Source: Modestobacter marinus
GTDB lineage: Bacteria; Actinomycetota; Actinomycetes; Mycobacteriales; Geodermatophilaceae
Assembly: GCF_019799945.1 (NCBI RefSeq)
Contig: NZ_JABGCH010000021.1
Coordinates: 31,309 to 95,308 of the forward strand
DNA length: 64,000 nt
Reading direction: 5' to 3'
Of the stretch, positions 8,902 to 16,861 are shown in pieces; positions within the stretch are counted from its first letter, which is position 1, and the number at the start of each line of letters is the position of its first letter. The notes under the pieces are model-generated. The model was given only the letters and a program-made list of their open reading frames with translations. It did no database searches and was not told the origin of the DNA. A program made the position numbers and the translations under genes.

Positions 8902-9123
8902 GGGTGGTCAGCCTGGTCTCCCTGCTGGCCAACCTGCTCGCCGCGCCCGCGGTCGCCCCGGCGACCGTGTTCGAGCTGGTCACGACGCTGCTCTGCCCGG
9001 TCGCGCCGGAGCTGGCCGACCGAGCCACGTGACTCGCCGGCTGGCCGGTGAGCTGGCTGGTCGGCGTCGCCGAGCACGCGGCCGCCTTCTCGGATGCGGC
9101 GACGGGCTGACCGGCCGGGCGCG
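8902..9123 (+). pseudogene. Broken duplicate of an internal comEC segment
   Basis: About 220 bases match comEC at about 11332-11553 with an offset of 2430, differing by scattered substitutions. Two tryptophan codons of comEC are TGA-type stops here (near 9030 and 9109), so the copy cannot code. It corresponds to a membrane-helix part of the competence domain. Its position directly before repeat copy 2 suggests that comEA-comEC was once duplicated in tandem. Confidence 0.85.
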
Positions 9124-9160
9124 GGCGCGTCCTTTCCCCCCGTGGAGGCCGACCAGCTGT

Positions 9161-9257
9161 CCGGTCCTGGAGCGCCGGTGCGTCCCGTCGTCCACAGCCA
9201 CGGCGGTCGTCCACAACCTCGCGCCGGCCGTGGCGCTGGCCGGCCGGGCGTCCCTAG
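9161..9257 (+). repeat. Direct repeat copy 2 of the comEA upstream region (right edge of island)
   Basis: The stretch matches 3870-3954 and contains 12 extra bases. It includes two TCGTCCACA sequences at 9188-9196 and 9207-9215 and runs into the comEA promoter. Together the two copies bracket the island. Confidence 0.85.
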
Positions 9258-9260
9258 CGT
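9255..9260 (+). promoter_or_regulatory. Leaderless-type -10 element of comEA (TAGCGT)
   Basis: TAGCGT is 7 bases before the GTG chosen as the comEA start, with no ribosome-binding site between. Confidence 0.5.
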
Positions 9261-9267
9261 CCGGCAG

Positions 9268-10110
9268 GTGCGTTCCTCCGCCCGCCGCCGCGACGACGAC
9301 GACGTCATCCGCGCCCGGCTGCGGGCGTTGCTGGCCGAGGGCCGACGCCCTCCCTCCGGATGGGTCCCGGATGACGAGGACGAGCCCGCGGAGGCCGGAG
9401 CTTGGCCGGACGACCCGGCGGAGACCGTGCCCGTTTCCCTCGAGGCGGCTCCGGAGCTGCCGACCCCCGCGGGGCTCGGGCGCCACCGGCTGCCGGGCCC
9501 GGCCGCCCGGCTGGACCCGGGGCGGCGCGGCGCCTGGTCGCTGTGGGCCGTTGCGGTGCTGGCCGCGCTCCTGGTCGCCGGATGGACCTGGACCGACCGG
9601 CCCGCCGTGGAGCGGGTGACCGGTGCCGGCGCCGTGGCGACCGGTGCGCCGTCAGCGACGTCGTCCGCGCCCCCGACCCCGTCGGCGTCCAACCCGGTCG
9701 TCGTGTCCGTCGTCGGTGCGGTCGCCGCACCCGGACTCGTCACCCTCCCGCCCGGAGCGCGGGTCGCCGATGCACTCGCCGCGGCCGGCGGGCTGCTGCC
9801 CGACGCGGACCCGGCCTCGGTCAACGCCGCCGCGGTGCTCATCGACGGCGAGCAGGTCGTGGTCGCCCGGCCGGGGGCGGTGCCGGTGACCGGGGGCGCC
9901 GGGCCGGCCGCGGGGGGACCGCTCGACCTGAACACGGCCACGGTCGCCGACCTGGACGCGCTGCCGGGGATCGGCCCGGTGCTGGCGCAGCGGATCGTCG
10001 ACCACCGCACCGCCCAGGGCCCGTTCACCAGCGTCGAGCAGCTCGACGACGTGGACGGCATCGGTCCGGCGATCTACGCCGACCTGCAGGACCGGGTGAC
10101 GGTCCGGTGA
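9268..10110 (+). CDS. comEA: ComEA family DNA-binding protein
   Basis: ComEA binds double-stranded DNA outside the membrane during natural transformation. Of 280 residues, about 1-85 are charged and cytoplasmic, one membrane segment (SLWAVAVLAALLVAGW) follows near residues 92-107, then a SLBB-type domain (VVVSVVGAVAAPGLVTLPPG) and at the C-terminus the helix-hairpin-helix DNA-binding domain LDLNTATVADLDALPGIGPVLAQRI. GTG at 9268 is preferred because TAGCGT stands just upstream; longer frames would extend into the repeat. The stop overlaps the comEC start (GTGA). Confidence 0.92.
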   Translation: MRSSARRRDDDDVIRARLRALLAEGRRPPSGWVPDDEDEPAEAGAWPDDPAETVPVSLEAAPELPTPAGLGRHRLPGPAARLDPGRRGAWSLWAVAVLAALLVAGWTWTDRPAVERVTGAGAVATGAPSATSSAPPTPSASNPVVVSVVGAVAAPGLVTLPPGARVADALAAAGGLLPDADPASVNAAAVLIDGEQVVVARPGAVPVTGGAGPAAGGPLDLNTATVADLDALPGIGPVLAQRIVDHRTAQGPFTSVEQLDDVDGIGPAIYADLQDRVTVR

Positions 10111-13100
10111 CCTGGCCGCCGGGATCCCGCCGCCCCCCGCAGGTGCGGCGGGTACGCACCGACGCGCGCTGGGCCTGGGTCGACCTGCGCCTGCTGCCGG
10201 CGGCGGGGACCGTCTGGGTGGTCACGCTGCTCACGCCGCGCCTCGCGCCCGCGCTGAGCATAGCGGTGGGCGGCGGTGCGGCGGTCGCGGCCGCCGTCCT
10301 GCTGAGCCGGCGCACCAGCGGCGGTCGGGTCGCGCTGCTGGCCGGCTGCCTGGCGGCCCTCACCGTGTCCGCCGTGCTGGGCGGCGTCCGCGCCCAGCTC
10401 GACGGGTCCTCGCCGTTACGTCCCCTGGCCGCGCGTGACGCGGTGGTGCCGGTCGTGCTGCGGGTGGACGACGACCCCCGGCCGCTGTCGGGCGCCGGCG
10501 CGCCACGGGTGCTGGTGGCCGCGACGGTGCAGGAGGTCGACGGCGCGCCGATCCGCGAGGCGCGGGTGCTGCTGTTCGGGCCGGCGGACGCCTGGGCCGA
10601 GCTGCTCCCCGGGCAGGTGGTCCGGGTGCGCGCGGCCGTCCGACCCGCGGCGCCGGGGGACGAGGTCGTCGCCGTCCTGTCCGCCCGGGCGCCGCCGGTG
10701 CCCACCGGTGGGCCGGGAGCCCTGCAGCAGGCCGCCGGGACCCTGCGGGCCGGCCTCGCCGAGTCGTCGGCGCGCACGTTGCCGCCCCGCCCGGCCGGCC
10801 TGCTGCCCGGGCTGGTGGTCGGCGACACCCGGGCGATGGACGAGGTGCTGACCGACGAGTTCCGGCGGGCCGGGCTCTCACACCTGACCGCCGTGTCGGG
10901 GGCCAACGTGGCGATCGTCGTCGCGCTCGTGCTGTGGCCGCTGCGGGCGCGCGGCACCGACCGGCGGGTCCAGGCGGTGGTCGGGGTCCTCGGGATCGCG
11001 CTGTTCGTCGTGCTGGCCCGGCCGGGGGCGAGCGTGCTGCGCGCGGCGGCGATGGGCGGGGTCGGTCTCGTCGCGCTCGCCTCCGGGCGTTCCCGGACGG
11101 CGGTCCCCGCGCTCGCGGCGGCGGTCGTCGTGCTGCTCCTCGCCGAGCCCGGGCTGGCCCGCGACGGTGGTTTCGCCCTGTCGGTGGTGGCCACCGCGGC
11201 CATCGTGCTGCTGGCGCGGCCGTGGTCGCGGGGCCTGCGACGGCGCGGTGCGCCCCGCCTGCTGGCCGACGCGCTGGCGGTCAGCGCCGCCGCCGGTCTC
11301 GCGACCGCCCCGCTCGTGGCCGCCCTCTCCGGGGTGGTCAGCCTGGTCTCCCTGCCGGCCAACCTGCTCGCCGCGCCCGCGGTCGTCCCGGCGACCGTGT
11401 TCGGACTGGTCGCGACGCTGCTCTGCCCGGTCGCGCCGGAGCTGGCCGACGGGGCCACGTGGCTTGCCGGCTGGCCGGTGCGCTGGCTGGTCGGCGTCGC
11501 CGAGCACGCGGCCGCGGTCCCCGACGGGGCCGCCGGCTGGCCGGCCGGCGCGGCGGGAGCCGTCCTGCTCGCGGTGCTGCTGGCCGTCGGGGGCTGGGCG
11601 CTGTGGCGCTGGCCCCGGTCCCGGGCGCTCGCGCTGGCGGTGCTCGTGGGCGTCGTGGTCCTGGGCTGGCCGGTGCGGCAGGCCACCCGCGGGTGGCCGG
11701 TGTCCGGCTCGGTGGTGGTCGCGTGCGACGTCGGGCAGGGTGACGCGCTCGTGCTGCCGACCGGCGCGGGGACCGGGGTGCTGGTCGACGCCGGTCCCGA
11801 CGGGCCCGCGGTCGACGCCTGCCTGACCCGGCTGGGCGTCGACGAGCTCCCCCTGGTGCTCCTGTCGCACCTCGACGCCGACCACGTGGCCGGGCTGGCG
11901 GGCGCGCTCACCGGCCGCCGGGTCGGCGAGGTGGCCACCGGCGCGCTCACGCCGACCGAAGACCGCCTGCCCGCGGTCACCGAGGTGATGGACCGGGTCG
12001 GTGCCCGGCACGTCGTGCTGGTCCCCGGCGACCGGCGCACCGTGGGCGGCGCGACCTTCGAGGTGCTCGCGCCTGATCCCGCCGCTGCGACTCCCGCCGC
12101 CGAGGCCAACGACCTCTCGCTGGTGGTGCGCGCCAGCCACCGCGGACTGCAGGTGCTGCTCACCGGCGATCTCGGGGCCGAGGCGGAGGCTCGCCTGGTG
12201 GCCGCGGGGACCGACCTCACCGCCGACGTGCTGAAGGTGCCGCACCACGGCAGCGCCGACGCCGACGCGGGGTTCCTGGCGGCCAGTCGCGCCCGGGTGG
12301 CCCTGGTGTCGGTCGGCGCGGACAACTCCTACGGGCACCCCGCCGACCGGCTGCTCGACCGGCTGGCCGCCGAGGGGATGCGCACCTACCGGACCGACCG
12401 GGACGGGGACGTGGCGGTGGTCGGCCGGGAGGGGGAGTGGGGCGTCGCCGTGCGCGGTCCCGACGCCGTGCTGCGGGCCGGCGCGACGGGTCCGGAGTCA
12501 CCGTTGCCGGCACCGGTCGCGGCGCGGTCCGGTCGGTCCCGCGTGGGAGCATGGCCGCGTGGCAGCCGCACCCCCCGCTCCGACGTCCCGGCTGCGGCTG
12601 GTGGTGGGCGAGGAGGAGCTGCTCCGCGCGCGGGCGGTGACCGCCGTCCGGGCCGCGGTGCGCGAGCGCCACCCCGACAGCGAGGAGCACGAGCTCGCCG
12701 CGGCCGGGCTCCCGGTGGGTCAGCTGGCCGACGTGCTCGCCCCGTCGCTGTTCGGTGGGCACCGGCTGGTGGTGGTGACCGGCGTCCACGAGGCCGCGGC
12801 CGCCCTGGCCGAGGCGCTGACCAGCTACACCAAGGACCCGGACCCCGATCTCACGCTCGTCCTGGTGCACGCCGGCGGAAAGCGGAACGAGGCGCTGCTC
12901 AAGACGTTCAAGGCCGCGGGTGCCGCGGTCGACGACTGCCCCAAGATCAGCTCACCGGGGGACCGGATCGCGTTCCTGCGCAACGAGGTCCGCGCCGCGG
13001 GCGGCAAGATCACCCCGGACGCGACCGTCGCGTTGCTGGACGCGGTGGGCAACGACCTGCGGCAGCTGTCCTCGGCGGCCAGCCAGCTCGTCTCCGACTT

Positions 13101-13631
13101 CGGCGGCACCATCGACGCCGACGCCGTCGCCCGGTTCCACCGCGGGCAGGCGGAGGTCTCCGGGTTCACCGTCGCCGAGCGGGTGCTTGTCGGGGACACC
13201 GCCGGGTCGGTGGAGATGCTCCGCTGGGCGCTCGAGCGCGGGGTGGCCCACGTGCTCATCGCCGACGCGCTCGCCGACGGGGTACGCACCGCCGCGCGGG
13301 TGGCCTCGCTGAACACCTCCAACATCGGCGACCTGGCGCGGCAGCTCAAGCTCCCGCCGTGGAAGGTGAAGAAGGCGCAGAGCCAGGCGCGGGGCTGGAC
13401 CATCGACGCGCTGCAGCAGGCGATCGGTGTCACGGCGGAGCTGAACGCGGACGTGAAGGGCGCGGCGGCCAGCGCCGACTACGCGCTCGAGCGCGCCGTC
13501 CGGCGGATCGTCGAGATCCGGGCCACCTCGGGAAACCGCCCCCGCGGCCGCTGAGGGTCGCGCCGGAAGAGGCTCACGCCAGCAGCCCGGAACGCGACGA
13601 GCCCCTCTTCCGCCGGGAGAGGGGCTCGTGA
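10107..13631 (+). CDS. comEC: ComEC/Rec2 competence protein, reading frame running on through holA
   Basis: ComEC forms the inner-membrane channel that passes single-stranded DNA into the cell. The frame begins with membrane segments, has the competence domain from about residue 220 (HLTAVSGANVAIVVAL), further hydrophobic helices, and a C-terminal metallo-beta-lactamase domain with VLLSHLDADHVAGL and the GDLGAEAEARL region, ending in homology at about 12450 (residue about 780, the usual family length). No stop codon occurs in this frame until 13631, so it overlaps holA, in another frame, by about 1 kb; the last 390 residues are unlike any protein I know and are probably not functional. The true end is uncertain. 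GTG start overlaps the comEA stop. Confidence 0.8.
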   Translation: MTWPPGSRRPPQVRRVRTDARWAWVDLRLLPAAGTVWVVTLLTPRLAPALSIAVGGGAAVAAAVLLSRRTSGGRVALLAGCLAALTVSAVLGGVRAQLDGSSPLRPLAARDAVVPVVLRVDDDPRPLSGAGAPRVLVAATVQEVDGAPIREARVLLFGPADAWAELLPGQVVRVRAAVRPAAPGDEVVAVLSARAPPVPTGGPGALQQAAGTLRAGLAESSARTLPPRPAGLLPGLVVGDTRAMDEVLTDEFRRAGLSHLTAVSGANVAIVVALVLWPLRARGTDRRVQAVVGVLGIALFVVLARPGASVLRAAAMGGVGLVALASGRSRTAVPALAAAVVVLLLAEPGLARDGGFALSVVATAAIVLLARPWSRGLRRRGAPRLLADALAVSAAAGLATAPLVAALSGVVSLVSLPANLLAAPAVVPATVFGLVATLLCPVAPELADGATWLAGWPVRWLVGVAEHAAAVPDGAAGWPAGAAGAVLLAVLLAVGGWALWRWPRSRALALAVLVGVVVLGWPVRQATRGWPVSGSVVVACDVGQGDALVLPTGAGTGVLVDAGPDGPAVDACLTRLGVDELPLVLLSHLDADHVAGLAGALTGRRVGEVATGALTPTEDRLPAVTEVMDRVGARHVVLVPGDRRTVGGATFEVLAPDPAAATPAAEANDLSLVVRASHRGLQVLLTGDLGAEAEARLVAAGTDLTADVLKVPHHGSADADAGFLAASRARVALVSVGADNSYGHPADRLLDRLAAEGMRTYRTDRDGDVAVVGREGEWGVAVRGPDAVLRAGATGPESPLPAPVAARSGRSRVGAWPRGSRTPRSDVPAAAGGGRGGAAPRAGGDRRPGRGARAPPRQRGARARRGRAPGGSAGRRARPVAVRWAPAGGGDRRPRGRGRPGRGADQLHQGPGPRSHARPGARRRKAERGAAQDVQGRGCRGRRLPQDQLTGGPDRVPAQRGPRRGRQDHPGRDRRVAGRGGQRPAAAVLGGQPARLRLRRHHRRRRRRPVPPRAGGGLRVHRRRAGACRGHRRVGGDAPLGARARGGPRAHRRRARRRGTHRRAGGLAEHLQHRRPGAAAQAPAVEGEEGAEPGAGLDHRRAAAGDRCHGGAERGREGRGGQRRLRARARRPADRRDPGHLGKPPPRPLRVAPEEAHASSPERDEPLFRRERGS
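12559..13554 (+). CDS. holA: DNA polymerase III subunit delta
   Basis: HolA is the clamp-loader subunit that opens the beta clamp. The 331-residue product begins with LRLVVGEEELLRARAV, has the clamp-opening hydrophobic part FGGHRLVVVTGV near residue 60, and the C-terminal collar domain with NDLRQLSSAASQL and KLPPWKVKKAQSQARGW, typical of actinobacterial HolA. GTG 12559 is the likely start. Upstream, the comEC frame has no stop, so the two genes overlap in different frames on the same strand; holA is the better supported of the two in this stretch. A strong terminator follows. Confidence 0.93.
   Translation: MAAAPPAPTSRLRLVVGEEELLRARAVTAVRAAVRERHPDSEEHELAAAGLPVGQLADVLAPSLFGGHRLVVVTGVHEAAAALAEALTSYTKDPDPDLTLVLVHAGGKRNEALLKTFKAAGAAVDDCPKISSPGDRIAFLRNEVRAAGGKITPDATVALLDAVGNDLRQLSSAASQLVSDFGGTIDADAVARFHRGQAEVSGFTVAERVLVGDTAGSVEMLRWALERGVAHVLIADALADGVRTAARVASLNTSNIGDLARQLKLPPWKVKKAQSQARGWTIDALQQAIGVTAELNADVKGAAASADYALERAVRRIVEIRATSGNRPRGR
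13597..13629. terminator. Hairpin terminator between holA and rpsT
   Basis: A perfect 12-base-pair stem (ACGAGCCCCTCT at 13597-13608 with its complement at 13618-13629) encloses a 9-base loop. It lies between the convergent holA and rpsT genes and probably stops transcription from both sides, although there is no long T-run. Confidence 0.75.
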
Positions 13632-13658
13632 ACGGGGCGGCGGGGCCGCCCCGGTGGA

Positions 13659-13919
13659 TCAGAGAGCGGCAGCCCGCTTGGCCAGCGCCGACTTGCGGTT
13701 GGCGGCCTGGTTCTTGTGGATGATGCCCTTGCTGGCGGCCTTGTCCAGCGCCTTGCTGGCGGTCCGCAGAGCGGTGACCGCGGCCTCCCGGTCCCCGGCG
13801 TCGGCGGCCGAGCGGAAACGCCGGACCGACGTCTTCAGGGCGGACTTGACCGCGACGTTGCGCTGACGCGCCCGCTCGTTCGTCTTGATCCGCTTGATCT
13901 GGGACTTGATGTTCGCCAC
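13659..13919 (-). CDS. rpsT: 30S ribosomal protein S20
   Basis: S20 binds 16S rRNA and helps early 30S assembly. The 86-residue product starts [15 protein letters not shown], the family signature, and continues with two long helices rich in lysine and arginine ([32 protein letters not shown]). GTG 13919 is chosen because homologues begin with (M)ANIKSQ; the frame is open further upstream but not conserved. It is transcribed away from lepA, and the region 13920-14107 between them carries both promoters. Confidence 0.97.
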   Translation of the reverse strand: MANIKSQIKRIKTNERARQRNVAVKSALKTSVRRFRSAADAGDREAAVTALRTASKALDKAASKGIIHKNQAANRKSALAKRAAAL

Positions 13920-14107
13920 GCGTGAGCCTCGGATGTCTCGCAGGAAGGGGTACTTCTGACAGTGCGTCCACGGCACGGAGAAGCGCCTGCGGACCGGCCT
14001 CACAAGATACCAGCACACCGGAACAGCCCCAACCCGGAGGCCGGGGGCCGGCGGCGCGAGCGCGTCCTGCCGGGCTTCGGCTCGACGGCGGGGGAGAGCG
14101 TGGGACG

Positions 14108-15964
14108 ATGGGCAGCACTGTGACGACTCCTGCCTCCACCGATCCTGCCCGGATCCGGAACTTCTGCATCATCGCCCACATCGACCACGGCAAGTCGACG
14201 CTGGCCGACCGGATGCTCGAGGTGACCGGGATCGTCGAGGGGCGCAACATGCGCGCCCAGTACCTCGACCGGATGGACATCGAGCGGGAACGCGGCATCA
14301 CCATCAAGGCGCAGAACGTGCGCCTGCCGTGGACCCCGCGCTCCGGCGCGGACAGCAGCACCGAGTACGTGCTGGACATGATCGACACCCCCGGGCACGT
14401 CGACTTCACCTACGAGGTGTCCCGCTCGCTGGCCGCCTGCGAGGGCGCCGTGCTGCTGGTCGACGCCGCGCAGGGGATCGAGGCCCAGACGCTGGCGAAC
14501 CTGTACCTGGCCATCGAGAACGACCTGACGATCATCCCGGTGCTCAACAAGATCGACCTGCCGGCCGCGCAGCCGGAGAAGTACGCCGGCGAGATCGCGC
14601 ACATCATCGGCTGCGACCCCGACGACGTGCTGCGGGTGAGCGGCAAGACCGGCGAGGGCGTCGCCGACCTGCTCGACGCCATCGTGGAGAAGATCCCGGC
14701 TCCGGTCGGGGACGCCGCGGCTCCGGCCCGGGCGATGATCTTCGACTCGGTCTACGACATCTACCGCGGCGTCATCACCTACGTCCGCGTCGTCGACGGC
14801 CGGATCAGCAGCCGCGAGCGGATCAAGATGATGTCCACCGGCGCCGTCCACGAGCTGCTGGAGATCGGCGTCATCTCCCCGGAGCCCAAGCCGGTCGACG
14901 GGCTCGGGGTCGGCGAGGTCGGCTACTTCATCACCGGCGTGAAGGACGTCCGCCAGTCCCGCGTCGGTGACACCGTCACCCTGCAGCACAAGCCGGCCAG
15001 CGAGCCGATCGGCGGTTACAGCGACCCGAAGCCGATGGTCTACTCCGGGCTCTACCCGATCGACGGCAGCGAGTACCAGCTGCTGCGCGAGTCGCTGGAC
15101 AAGCTGCTGCTCAACGACGCGGCGCTGCTCTACGAACCGGAGACGTCGGCGGCCCTGGGCTTCGGCTTCCGGGTGGGTTTCCTCGGCCTGCTGCACTTGG
15201 AGATCGTCCGCGAGCGGCTGGAGCGGGAGAGCGGGCTGAGCCTGATCTCCACCGCGCCCAACGTCGTCTACCGGGTGGTGATGGAGGACCGCTCGGAGGT
15301 CGTGGTCACCAATCCCAGCGACTGGCCGGCCGGCAAGATCGACACGGTCTACGAGCCGATCGTCAACGCCACGATCATCGCCCCCAGCGACTACACCGGC
15401 ACGATCATGGAGCTGTGCCAGAGCCGCCGCGGTGCGCTCAAGGGCATGGACTACCTCAGCGAGTCCCGGGTCGAGCTGCGCTACGTCCTGCCGCTCGGCG
15501 AGATCATCTTCGACTTTTTCGACGCGCTGAAGTCGCGCACCCGCGGCTACGCCTCGCTCGACTACGCCGAGGCCGGTGAGCAGGAGGCGCAGCTGGTGAA
15601 GGTGGACATCCTGCTGCAGGGCGAGGCGGTCGACGCGTTCAGCGCCATCGTGCACAAGGACAAGGCGTACAGCTACGGCGTGATGATGGCCGGCAAGCTG
15701 CGCGAGCTGATCCCGCGGCAGCAGTTCGAGGTGCCGATCCAGGCCGCCGTCGGGTCGCGGGTGATTGCCCGCGAGACCGTCCGCGCCATCCGCAAGGACG
15801 TGCTGGCCAAGTGCTACGGGGGTGACATCACCCGCAAGCGCAAGCTGCTGGAGAAGCAGAAGGAGGGGAAGAAGCGGATGAAGATGGTCGGCCGCGTCGA
15901 GGTCCCCCAGGAGGCCTTCGTGGCCGCGCTCTCCACCAACGAGTCGACCGCCTCGAAGAAGTGA
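14108..15964 (+). CDS. lepA: Elongation factor 4 (LepA) GTPase
   Basis: LepA is a translational GTPase that can back-translocate stalled ribosomes and aids initiation. G1 is [10 protein letters not shown] (residues about 20-29), G2 [12 protein letters not shown]3 DTPGHVDF, G4 NKIDLP and the C-terminal domain ends in [16 protein letters not shown]. Of 618 residues, the first 14 are variable; ATG 14108 is taken, with GTG 14120 as an alternative. It stands divergent from rpsT, the common actinobacterial arrangement. Confidence 0.97.
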   Translation: MGSTVTTPASTDPARIRNFCIIAHIDHGKSTLADRMLEVTGIVEGRNMRAQYLDRMDIERERGITIKAQNVRLPWTPRSGADSSTEYVLDMIDTPGHVDFTYEVSRSLAACEGAVLLVDAAQGIEAQTLANLYLAIENDLTIIPVLNKIDLPAAQPEKYAGEIAHIIGCDPDDVLRVSGKTGEGVADLLDAIVEKIPAPVGDAAAPARAMIFDSVYDIYRGVITYVRVVDGRISSRERIKMMSTGAVHELLEIGVISPEPKPVDGLGVGEVGYFITGVKDVRQSRVGDTVTLQHKPASEPIGGYSDPKPMVYSGLYPIDGSEYQLLRESLDKLLLNDAALLYEPETSAALGFGFRVGFLGLLHLEIVRERLERESGLSLISTAPNVVYRVVMEDRSEVVVTNPSDWPAGKIDTVYEPIVNATIIAPSDYTGTIMELCQSRRGALKGMDYLSESRVELRYVLPLGEIIFDFFDALKSRTRGYASLDYAEAGEQEAQLVKVDILLQGEAVDAFSAIVHKDKAYSYGVMMAGKLRELIPRQQFEVPIQAAVGSRVIARETVRAIRKDVLAKCYGGDITRKRKLLEKQKEGKKRMKMVGRVEVPQEAFVAALSTNESTASKK

Positions 15965-16037
15965 GCGAGCTTGCCAGCTCACCGATGAGCAGAGCAGTGG
16001 GCGGCACGCCTCCGGCGAGCGCCAGCGAGCCGGTGGC

Positions 16038-16694
16038 GTGAGCGGCCGGGTCCTCGCCGTCTGCGTCTCCGGCACGGACCTGCTGCCGCTGCCCGGCCGC
16101 CGGCCCGGCCGCAGCGGCATCGACAAGCGGCCGGTCGACGGCCGGGTCGCCGTCGGCGAGCTGGGTCTGGACGGCGACGTCCAGGTCAACCGGAAGTACC
16201 ACGGCGGCGAGGGGCAGGCGGTCTACGCCTACGCCCAGGAGGACGCCGACTGGTGGGCCGCTGAGCTCGGCCGCGACCTCCCCCCGGGCCGGTTCGGTGA
16301 GAACCTGCGCACCAGCGGCTTCGACCTGACCAACGCCGTCCTGGGGGAGCGCTGGGCGGTGGGCACGGCGCTGTTCGAGGTGACCGCCTGCCGCATCCCG
16401 TGCGCCAACTTCGAGCGGTTCTGGGACGTGCCCCGGCTGGTCAAGCGGTTCACCGCGCAGGGGGCCAGCGGCGCCTACCTGCGGGTGCTGCAGACCGGCG
16501 AGGTGGGTGCCGGGGACGGGGTCGAGGTGGTGGCCCGCCCCGACCACGGCGTCACCACCGGCCTGCTGTTCCGCGCCACCACGACCCAGAAGCACCGGAT
16601 CGCCGAGATCGCCCCCGCGCTGGCCCACCTGCCGGTCAAGGACCAGCCGAAGGTCGCCGCGAAGATCGACCGGCTGCTGGCCGCCCGCGCCTGA
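16038..16694 (+). CDS. MOSC domain-containing protein (YiiM-like)
   Basis: MOSC domains carry sulfur on a cysteine and act in molybdenum-cofactor-linked detoxification. The 218-residue product has KYHGGEGQAVYAYA (residues about 53-66), GRFGENLRTSGFDL, and the conserved cysteine in ACRIPCANFERFW near residue 125, followed by the YiiM-type C-terminal extension. The GTG start lies 73 bases after lepA with no clear promoter. Its stop falls inside a 33-base repeat. Substrate not identifiable. Confidence 0.88.
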   Translation: MSGRVLAVCVSGTDLLPLPGRRPGRSGIDKRPVDGRVAVGELGLDGDVQVNRKYHGGEGQAVYAYAQEDADWWAAELGRDLPPGRFGENLRTSGFDLTNAVLGERWAVGTALFEVTACRIPCANFERFWDVPRLVKRFTAQGASGAYLRVLQTGEVGAGDGVEVVARPDHGVTTGLLFRATTTQKHRIAEIAPALAHLPVKDQPKVAAKIDRLLAARA

Positions 16695-16781
16695 CGGCGC
16701 CGGGTCGCGCTGGTCGCCCGCGCCTGACGGCGCCGGGCCGCGCCGGTCGCCCGCGCGTGACGGCGCCGGGCCGCACTCCCC
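16683..16781. repeat. Three tandem copies of a 33-base unit
   Basis: Three units starting GCCCGCGC(C/G)TGACGGCGCC at 16683, 16716 and 16749 follow each other, with few differences and with the third weaker at its end. The first unit contains the last codons and stop of the MOSC gene, so the repeat arose by copying the gene end. The remaining 80 bases before the next gene hold its promoter region. Confidence 0.8.
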
Positions 16782-16861
16782 GCCGCCGTCCGCGGCGGTG
16801 CCGCGGCCCCTGCCCTGCACGCGCTCCCTCGTCTACCTTTCGGGCGGGCAGCGAAGGGTGG

